Assembly (NCBI GenBank): GCA_947482805.1
Contig: CANKLK010000050.1
Span: 1-12,955, forward strand
Direction: 5' to 3'
Source: Flavobacteriaceae bacterium
Lineage (GTDB): Bacteria; Bacteroidota; Bacteroidia; Flavobacteriales; Flavobacteriaceae
DNA length: 12,955 bases
How positions within the stretch are numbered: the first letter of the stretch is position 1; each line of letters begins with the position of its first letter. Positions 7,690 to 12,955 of the stretch are shown piece by piece. Position numbers and translations under genes: made by a program. The notes beneath the pieces are model-generated. The model saw only the letters and a program-made list of their open reading frames with translations. It was not told where the DNA came from and ran no database searches.

Positions 7690-9554
7690 TTACAATAGAT
7701 TATCGTGTATTTTTTGCTGTTTTACTAGGGATAAACATTTTTTCTTATACTCTAAACGCTCAGAATTCAACACAAACTATCAAGAAAGAAATATATTCTG
7801 ACAATCAAATTAAAGTTGAAGTAGAATTTAAACTGTACAATTCTATTTGTAAAGACTTAAATAAATCAAATAAGTACACTTATATTGTTACAGGTCAAAT
7901 GTATAGCTATGCTAAAGAAGCTTATTGGAATTTGAAATACACCGATTGTAATGGTAACCAGCAAAATGAAAAGAAGAATATTCCAATTGGAGGTAAAGAA
8001 GCAGTTATTGGCCGCATCGAATCTTTAGATTATATATTTATTGGTAAACTTGACTCCAACCTTCCCCCCCCAATATCTTCAAATTTACTTAGTCTATCCA
8101 AAACTGATATATCCTATAAGTCATTAGGTGGTAATGAAAACATTACTGTGAATTCAAATTCAAACCCATATACGGTTGAAAAACTTCCCAGTTGGTGTAC
8201 CGTACAAAAGTACAGTACATACTTCACTTTAAATTGTATTAACAATTACAGTTCAAGTAGTCGCACTGATTATTTTAATGTTAAATCTGGTAATCAAACA
8301 ATTAAAGTAAATGTAAAGCAAGAAGGATTTTCTTCTGTGAGTGAAAATAAATTAGAAGTATCAAAAAGCGATTTATTTTTTTCTTACGATAGCGGAAATA
8401 TTGAAACTATAAATATTAGCACAAATGCGATTGATTTTTACACTACTTATGTGCCGAATTGGTGTTATGTAACAAAATATAAAGGATATATAACTGTTAA
8501 ATGTCAAAAAAATGACACAGGTCAATTAAGGTCAGATTGGTTTAAAATTACTGTGGGTAATAAAGAAGTTATAGTTTATGTAAACCAAGAAGCATCAGTT
8601 ACAAATACAGGTGCCGAATCAGATAAACTAGGTGCCTTTTCAAGCTTAGGTATCCAAAGCGGTGGAATTGCAAAATATGGATTTATTTATGAGCATGGTG
8701 GTAGCAAAACACTTGGTTTTCGTTTTTCTGCACGTACAAGTCTAACAACAGAACAAGAAATTATAAATGGTAGTGCTACAAAAAATAAAACAGAATTTGA
8801 AATTGGAACAAATTACAATATTTATAAAGCATTTTATTTAAATTTTGGTATTGGTTTTGGTTATTACAAAAGATTGTTAAACAATGACTTCTCTGGGTCT
8901 ATTTTCACTGAATTTAAAAGTTATTTTGTAACCACTACTGGAATTATGTATCGTTTAAATAATCAATTTAATGTCAATTGTGGTTTAGCTTTTATGGATA
9001 TCCATGAGGAACTCTATAAGCCAGAATTAACATTAGGGGTTACCTATAATTTAAAAAGTATTACTAAAAACCAAAATAAAACCTATTCTGCGACTTCAAA
9101 AAATAAATCTAAAAATTATTATAGTTCCTTACCCTCTTTTTCAAGTCTTGGTTTTCAGAGTGGTGAAATTGCAAAATATGGTTTACTATATGAAACTGGT
9201 GACAGGAAAACAGTTGGTTTTCGTATTTCCGCAAGAACTACTCTAAGACCTGAACAAATATTTGGAGGGGGAGACATTGAAAACAGAAAAGAAATAGAAT
9301 TAGGACCAAATTTTAGTATGAGTGACCACATTTATTTAAATTTAGGAGTTGGATACGGAAACTATGAATTTCCTCCTTATCAAGATAAAATAGGATATTA
9401 CATAGCTACAACTGGTATTATGTATCGTATTTCTAGAGTTATAAATATAAATGGAGGTGTTTCTTTCAATTATATTGATAATGACATTTATTTTGATAAT
9501 TCCATACAGAAAACTGAAATTACATTTGGTATTTCATTTAACCTTAGAGATTAA
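7659..9554 (+). CDS. Double-BACON protein with tandemly duplicated beta-barrel domain
   Basis: A 631-aa exported protein. The ATG at 7659 lies within the end of the preceding gene (31-base overlap) and is the only ATG before the hydrophobic signal segment (about residues 17-35, ending L-N-A-Q). An unrecognised domain (about 36-135) precedes a proline linker encoded by an eight-C run. Two BACON Ig-like domains follow at about 143-224 and 232-311, each with P-S/N-W-C-x-V and ending V-K/N-Q-E. The C-terminal part consists of two copies of one domain, at 324-466 and 491-631. Both open with F-S-S-L-G-x-Q-S-G-x-I-A-K-Y-G, share T-T-G-I-M-Y-R, and have alternating aromatic strands like an outer-membrane beta-barrel or porin-like fold. 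BACON domains are typical of Bacteroidota surface proteins that bind glycans or mucin. Membrane insertion of the duplicated part is predicted only. Confidence 0.8.
   Translation: MQISNLQQPIITIDYRVFFAVLLGINIFSYTLNAQNSTQTIKKEIYSDNQIKVEVEFKLYNSICKDLNKSNKYTYIVTGQMYSYAKEAYWNLKYTDCNGNQQNEKKNIPIGGKEAVIGRIESLDYIFIGKLDSNLPPPISSNLLSLSKTDISYKSLGGNENITVNSNSNPYTVEKLPSWCTVQKYSTYFTLNCINNYSSSSRTDYFNVKSGNQTIKVNVKQEGFSSVSENKLEVSKSDLFFSYDSGNIETINISTNAIDFYTTYVPNWCYVTKYKGYITVKCQKNDTGQLRSDWFKITVGNKEVIVYVNQEASVTNTGAESDKLGAFSSLGIQSGGIAKYGFIYEHGGSKTLGFRFSARTSLTTEQEIINGSATKNKTEFEIGTNYNIYKAFYLNFGIGFGYYKRLLNNDFSGSIFTEFKSYFVTTTGIMYRLNNQFNVNCGLAFMDIHEELYKPELTLGVTYNLKSITKNQNKTYSATSKNKSKNYYSSLPSFSSLGFQSGEIAKYGLLYETGDRKTVGFRISARTTLRPEQIFGGGDIENRKEIELGPNFSMSDHIYLNLGVGYGNYEFPPYQDKIGYYIATTGIMYRISRVININGGVSFNYIDNDIYFDNSIQKTEITFGISFNLRD
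8064..8071 (+). repeat. Eight-C homopolymer inside the BACON/barrel gene
   Basis: A run of eight consecutive C bases encodes most of a P-P-P linker between the N-terminal domain and the first BACON domain. Such a run stands out in very AT-rich DNA. Loss or gain of one base would shift the frame and remove both BACON domains and the barrel region, so it is a candidate slipped-strand switch. Confidence 0.6.
8628..9551 (+). repeat. Tandem duplication encoding two barrel-like domains
   Basis: Copy 1 (8628-9056, 143 codons) and copy 2 (9129-9551, 141 codons) are clearly similar at both protein and DNA level. Examples are TTTTCAAG near each start, a shared ATTGCAAAATATGG and a shared ACTGGAATTATGTATCG/ACTGGTATTATGTATCG. 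A Lys/Ser/Asn-rich linker of about 24 codons separates them. Divergence at many synonymous sites suggests an old duplication within the gene. Confidence 0.75.
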
Positions 9555-9585
9555 TATAAATATTAAATAATAACAATCGGATAAA

Positions 9586-11364
9586 ATGAAAAAAGTATTT
9601 CAATCGAAAATAGTTTTAATCGTAATAACTGCATTCGTCTTAATAATTAGTTGTACTAATGAGTTTGACTATGGCAAATTAATAAATGCAGTCAAAACAG
9701 TTGAGTTCAGCAATGTTACACAAACAACAGCTAATGTTTCTGGAAATGTAATAACTGATAATGGTTCTGGCTTAACCGCTAGAGGAATTTGCTATGGCAC
9801 AAATAGTAATCCAACAGTATCAGGACCAAAAAAAATTTTCAATACAGCAGCTTTAGGTAATTATATTTGCACTTTAGATAACTTATCGCCAAGTACTACT
9901 TACTACGCAAGAGCTTATGCAACCAATAGCTATGGAACAGCTTATGGCACATCGGTTACATTTACAACATTACAAGCGACAGTACCAATAATTTCAAGTA
10001 CTACTGCAGCAAGTTTAATAACTGCTACAACAGCATCAACAGGTGGTACTATATCAAATAGTGGAGCTTCAAACATTACAAGTCGTGGTGTATGCTATAG
10101 TAGTACGGTGTCTACTCCGACTATTGCTAATACAAAAACAAATGACGGAACTGGTATAGGAACTTTCATTAGTTCATTAACAGGTTTGACGGCCAACACA
10201 ACTTATTACATTAGAGCTTACGCTACTAATGGTGTTGGTACAGCTTATGGTGATGTTAAGTCATTCTCAACAACAACGGCAACCATACCAGTTGGTATTA
10301 CGACTACAGCTGCTTTAACAGTAACACAAACAACAGCATCTAGTGGTGGAAATATTAATAATGATGGTGGTGCTACTATTACATCTCGAGGAGTTTGTTG
10401 GAGTAGCGCTACTTCAACCCCAACAATTCTTAACACAAAAACAGTAAACGGTAGTGGTGTTGGTGCTTTTATAAGTTCGTTAACAAGTTTGATTCCTGGA
10501 ACAACTTATTATGTAAGAGCTTATGCTACAAATAGTGTTGGAACAGCTTATGGAAATGCAATCGCTTTTAGTACTGTAGCTGCTACTATTCCAACTGGTG
10601 TTTCAACTAATACACTATCATTAGTAGCTCAAACAACTGCCTCAGGAGGAGGAAATATAAATAGCGATGGAGGTGCTACTGTAACCTCTCGTGGTGTATG
10701 TTGGAGTAATACTAACTCTATTCCAACAATAGCAAATACAAAAACAGTTGATGGTTCAGGTATAGGTGCATTTTCAAGTTCATTAACTGGTTTGACAGCA
10801 AATACGACATACTATGTAAGAGCTTATGCAACTAATAGTATGGGTACTGCATATGGTAATACAGTAACTTTTACAACATTACCAAATCTAGCTATAGGTC
10901 AAAGTTACCAAGGTGGTATAATAGCATATATTTTCGTATCTGGAGATAGTGGATATGTTGCAGGTCAAACCCATGGCTTAATTGCAACTACGACAAATCA
11001 AAGTACTGGGGCTCAATGGGGATGTTCTGGAACATCAATAGCGGGAACTAGTACAACATTAGGAACAGGTTTAGCAAATACTACTGCAATTGTCAATGGA
11101 TGTACTACTACTACAATTGCAGCTAGATTATGTGATAATTTAGTTTCAGGCGGATATTCAGATTGGTATTTGCCAAGTAGAGATGAATTGATAAAATTAT
11201 ACACTAACAGATCATCTATTGGAGGTTTTAGTAATGTTTCCTATTGGAGTTCATCTCAAGTGGGAACAACAACTGCATGGAGTATAAACTTTAGCACTGG
11301 AACTTCAAGTAGTACAAGTACTAAATCTACTTTAATGTCTGTAAGAGCTATTAGAAAATTTTAG
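9586..11364 (+). CDS. Lipoprotein with four fibronectin-like repeats and a DUF1566/Lcl domain
   Basis: A 592-aa predicted lipoprotein. A Lys-containing N-terminus and hydrophobic core lead to the lipobox I-I-S-C with Cys23, followed by T-N-E-F-D, a mildly acidic stretch that may favour surface display in Bacteroidota. Four fibronectin type III-like repeats follow at about 39-133, 134-234, 235-335 and 336-433. Each has S/A-R-G-I/V-C-Y/W and ends with T-T-Y-Y-x-R-A-Y-A-T-N-x-x-G-T-A-Y-G and F-T/S-T. Residues 434-592 form a DUF1566 (Lcl C-terminal) domain with G-G-I-I-A-Y-I-F, A-R-L-C-D-N, D-W-Y-L-P-S-R-D-E-L, Y-W-S-S-S and the terminal V-R-A-I-R-K-F. This domain has a lectin-like fold and is common in surface adhesins. 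The gene starts 31 bases after the barrel gene and 13 bases before the next, so it should be co-expressed with them. Confidence 0.88.
   Translation: MKKVFQSKIVLIVITAFVLIISCTNEFDYGKLINAVKTVEFSNVTQTTANVSGNVITDNGSGLTARGICYGTNSNPTVSGPKKIFNTAALGNYICTLDNLSPSTTYYARAYATNSYGTAYGTSVTFTTLQATVPIISSTTAASLITATTASTGGTISNSGASNITSRGVCYSSTVSTPTIANTKTNDGTGIGTFISSLTGLTANTTYYIRAYATNGVGTAYGDVKSFSTTTATIPVGITTTAALTVTQTTASSGGNINNDGGATITSRGVCWSSATSTPTILNTKTVNGSGVGAFISSLTSLIPGTTYYVRAYATNSVGTAYGNAIAFSTVAATIPTGVSTNTLSLVAQTTASGGGNINSDGGATVTSRGVCWSNTNSIPTIANTKTVDGSGIGAFSSSLTGLTANTTYYVRAYATNSMGTAYGNTVTFTTLPNLAIGQSYQGGIIAYIFVSGDSGYVAGQTHGLIATTTNQSTGAQWGCSGTSIAGTSTTLGTGLANTTAIVNGCTTTTIAARLCDNLVSGGYSDWYLPSRDELIKLYTNRSSIGGFSNVSYWSSSQVGTTTAWSINFSTGTSSSTSTKSTLMSVRAIRKF
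9700..10884 (+). repeat. Four tandem fibronectin-like repeats, period about 303 bp
   Basis: Repeat units lie at about 9700-9984, 9985-10287, 10288-10590 and 10591-10884. The last three boundaries are spaced exactly 303 bases (101 codons). The protein motifs are nearly constant, while the codons differ widely between copies, showing selection on the protein rather than very recent duplication. The first unit is the most divergent. Confidence 0.8.
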
Positions 11365-11377
11365 TTAAACTATTATA

Positions 11378-12196
11378 ATGGAAATAAAAAAAAGTATAAT
11401 GCATGATGTTATTGGAGAAAATCCTAAGGCATGTAAATCAGAAGTTATTCCTGAAGGTTTTGGTGAGTTTGGATATGAAAAAACAAATCCAATTCCAATT
11501 TATGGAATTGATAACATTGATACTTATATGAGTCAATTGCGTTATGAAACCATTTCCAATGATGGTTCAAGTATTTTTCTACCAGTTCAATATTTAAGAA
11601 CAATAGAAGATGATAATTCTGCTATTGGCACTGAAATGCCAAAAAATGAAATTCAAGTTGGTTCAACATTTGCAAATAACATTGGCAATAATATCGATGT
11701 ATATAATATATATACTTTTGATGGTGCTAAAAAATTGGGAAAACTATTTATTCACTGTTATCACTATAATACCTCCTCAAAAGTTCCAAAAGGGTTTTTT
11801 AGGGATCTGGATTATAAAAAAATAGAAAACAGCCTAAATAATTTAAATGAGATATCTACCTCAACTATATATAATGATAATTTAGAATCTAAAAAATCAG
11901 CGAAGAAAGCTACTACATTAAGTATAGTTTATATTGTTGTTTTTATAATTATTAATATGATTTTTAATAGATATAATGTCATTAGACGCACTATAGAAAA
12001 TGCCATTTTTTTAATTATAATAACTTTAGTATTCGAGTTAATAATATTTTTATGGAAGAAATACATTAAAAAACATAAAAAGTTGGAGCTTTTTGATGGA
12101 ATAAATGATTTTGTTGAAACTGCATTTGTTTATTTTTTATTATTTCTAGGATTAAATGTTGTTGGATTTTTAATACAGTATTTTTTACATATGTAA
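11378..12196 (+). CDS. Conserved N-terminal domain fused to three TM helices, unknown function
   Basis: A 272-aa protein with no signal peptide. Residues about 20-140 resemble a widespread uncharacterised bacterial domain: E-G-F-G-E-F-G-Y near the start, then T-N-P-I-P-I-Y-G-I-D and Y-M-S-Q-L-R. Further on are an I-D-V-Y-N-I-Y-T-F-D-G stretch, L-F-I-H-C-Y-H-Y and P-K-G-F. After a polar linker come three hydrophobic segments, at about 181-196, 209-226 and 249-270, separated by basic loops, so the soluble domain is probably cytoplasmic. I know no function for this domain. The gene is in the operon (13 bases from each neighbour) and is the only product with a probable cytoplasmic domain tied to the membrane, which would suit a coupling or assembly role; that is inference. 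Confidence 0.75.
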   Translation: MEIKKSIMHDVIGENPKACKSEVIPEGFGEFGYEKTNPIPIYGIDNIDTYMSQLRYETISNDGSSIFLPVQYLRTIEDDNSAIGTEMPKNEIQVGSTFANNIGNNIDVYNIYTFDGAKKLGKLFIHCYHYNTSSKVPKGFFRDLDYKKIENSLNNLNEISTSTIYNDNLESKKSAKKATTLSIVYIVVFIIINMIFNRYNVIRRTIENAIFLIIITLVFELIIFLWKKYIKKHKKLELFDGINDFVETAFVYFLLFLGLNVVGFLIQYFLHM

Positions 12197-12209
12197 AACA
12201 TAATCCTCA

Positions 12210-12344
12210 ATGATAAAATCATTTTTTACTGTTTTAATATTTGTCTTTTGTACATTTAATACTAATGCACAATGGACAATTAGTAATGAAAAACATAATT
12301 TATACCTAGAAAAGAAAATTTACTCCACCACGCGTAAAAAGTAA
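12210..12344 (+). pseudogene. 5' stump of a secreted-protein gene
   Basis: A 44-codon frame starts 13 bases after the previous stop, the same spacing as its neighbours. It begins with a good signal peptide (M-I-K-S-F-F-T-V-L-I ... N-T-N-A-Q, residues 1-21), followed by only 23 residues and a stop at 12342-12344. A signal peptide with so short a mature part, placed where gene-poor sequence begins, looks like the start of a gene cut by a rearrangement near 12320-12345. A genuine tiny secreted peptide is the alternative. Confidence 0.5.
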
Positions 12345-12809
12345 TCATTCGTGTTGCGGTTTATTATTCGTTTTATTCTATTTTTTGGGTTTATTTAACG
12401 GTTACTTTTTTTCTTAATATAATCTACAGGCCATTCCCTATTTTATCTAACTGTAATCTAGCATATCGATAGATTATCAAAAACATTTGCTCTAGGTCCA
12501 TAGAGCCTGGTTAGCTAAATAAGCCAGTATTTTATAAAGTTTTAACTCTACTTTTAGAGCGTATTTAAACCGGCTACTTTAGCAGCAAGCATCGCAATTT
12601 CTTTAGTAACATCTGTATGTCTTCAAACTAAAGTGGACTTTTCCTAAGAGAGTATTTAGTTAATAATTGAAAGATAAATGTTTTTTTTGATTTGTTGTTA
12701 ATTTTAATTTTTGGTACTCATTTCTGCGATTGTAAATCATCAGCAAAAAGTGTACTGATTTAGTCAAAAACTAAGAGAGTGTTTTTTTAAATATTTAAAT
12801 TTAGATTTA
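12345..12809. other. Gene-poor stretch with several small hairpins
   Basis: About 465 bases with no convincing gene on either strand; short open stretches are interrupted by stops in every frame. It contains compact hairpins at 12489-12506 (GCTCTA/TAGAGC) and 12546-12559 (CTCTA/TAGAG with a CTTT loop), plus a bulged stem at 12507-12527. A 10-base direct repeat, CTAAGAGAGT, occurs at 12644-12653 and 12771-12780. Base composition is less extreme than in the operon. It may be a decayed mobile element, a recombination junction or a structured RNA; I cannot decide between these. Confidence 0.4.
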
Positions 12810-12955
12810 TCAAAATAACTCAACTCCATCAATCATATTTAACTCCACTCCATAATAGTTGAAGTTGTTTTTTGAACCGTTTTCAACTTCAATTATGTTT
12901 AACGTGCAATCATTTTGAGGAATTGGAGGAAAAATTAAAGAGAAGTATCTCCAGT
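12810..12955 (-). CDS. C-terminal end of a minus-strand gene, partial
   Basis: Reading the minus strand from the window edge gives 47 residues, without a stop, down to a TGA at 12812-12810. The visible end reads W-R-Y-F-S-L-I-F-P-P-I-P and later F-N-Y-Y-G-V-E-L, then I-D-G-V-E-L-F at the terminus. The composition is protein-like (aromatic residues, paired prolines, spaced hydrophobics), whereas the other minus frames here hit stops quickly. The gene converges on the operon and its start lies beyond 12955. The family is not recognisable from this fragment. A hairpin-like inverted repeat at 12859-12892 lies inside its coding sequence. Confidence 0.55.
   Translation of the reverse strand, partial: WRYFSLIFPPIPQNDCTLNIIEVENGSKNNFNYYGVELNMIDGVELF

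Larger units (their letters stand above)
2288..12344 (+). other. Probable nine-gene operon for envelope/secreted proteins
   Basis: Nine + strand reading frames follow one another with spacings of 6, 5, -4 (ATGA overlap), 7, -31, 31, 13 and 13 bases, and no terminator-like structure stands out between them. All but the first and eighth products begin with an export signal, and those two have membrane helices. This spacing and shared localisation argue for one transcript, with the candidate promoter at 2251. Co-transcription is inferred, not shown. Confidence 0.65.

Noticed and set aside
10245..11204. Minus-strand ORFs of 63 codons within the repeat lipoprotein gene
   Set aside because: They arise from the Thr/Ala/Gly-rich codons of the + strand gene, whose domains are clear over the whole interval.
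11200..11364. Possible variable region of a diversity-generating retroelement at the end of the Lcl domain
   Set aside because: Lectin-like C-termini, including DUF1566 types, can be targets of such elements, but no template repeat resembling this segment and no reverse transcriptase is visible in the remaining downstream sequence.
12336..12410. AAAAAGTAA / TTACTTTTT inverted repeat as an operon terminator
   Set aside because: The loop is 57 bases and the stem is nearly all A-T, so it is unlikely to form a stable terminator.
12562..12646. Short + strand frame through ACCGGCTACTTTAGCAGCAAG as a transposase remnant
   Set aside because: Only about 28 codons are open, it has no start codon, and I recognise no transposase motif on either strand.
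12859..12892. Hairpin TTGAAGTTG/CAACTTCAA as a terminator between convergent genes
   Set aside because: It lies inside the coding part of the minus-strand fragment and has no T-run on either side, so it is most likely a coincidence of coding sequence.

Overview
The window is AT-rich DNA, and nearly every gene lies on the + strand. It most likely comes from a member of the Bacteroidota, probably a Flavobacteriia-like organism. The evidence is the low G+C, the many secreted proteins with signal peptides ending in A-Q, the BACON domains, the fibronectin-like repeats joined to a DUF1566/Lcl domain, the LamG plus HYR architecture, a TAnnTTTG-type -7 element, and the lack of strong Shine-Dalgarno sequences. 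No rRNA, tRNA, CRISPR array or intact transposase is visible.

Layout. 1-891: the 3' part of a von Willebrand factor A (vWA) protein, then a 107-aa hypothetical protein, closed by a hairpin at 909-951. 1019-2170: a stand-alone 383-aa protein with four clustered cysteines and a C-terminal domain that recurs in Bacteroidota. 2171-2287: a short intergenic stretch with an inverted repeat and a possible -7 promoter element. 2288-12344: nine + strand reading frames packed with gaps of 5 to 31 bases or with small overlaps, so very probably one operon. 12345-12809: about 465 bases with no recognisable intact gene but several small hairpins. 12810-12955: the C-terminal end of a minus-strand gene that runs off the window.

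The operon is the main interest. Almost all of its products should be membrane-bound or exported. It encodes, in order: a two-TM membrane protein; a divergent phosphodiester glycosidase (NAGPA)-like secreted protein; a LamG-HYR-HYR secreted protein; a coiled coil fused to a well-conserved DUF2233/NAGPA domain; a short NAGPA-like paralog that has lost its key motifs; a protein with two BACON domains and a tandemly duplicated predicted beta-barrel; a lipoprotein with four fibronectin-like repeats and an Lcl domain; a protein with a soluble N-terminal domain and three TM helices; and a signal-peptide ORF of 44 codons that looks like the 5' stump of a broken gene.

My reading, which is inference, is that this is an envelope or surface system: one probable active glycosidase of the NAGPA fold accompanied by two degenerate relatives and several carbohydrate- or protein-binding modules. 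The substrate is not readable from the sequence. The right end, from the stump ORF through the gene-poor stretch, looks like a rearrangement boundary.
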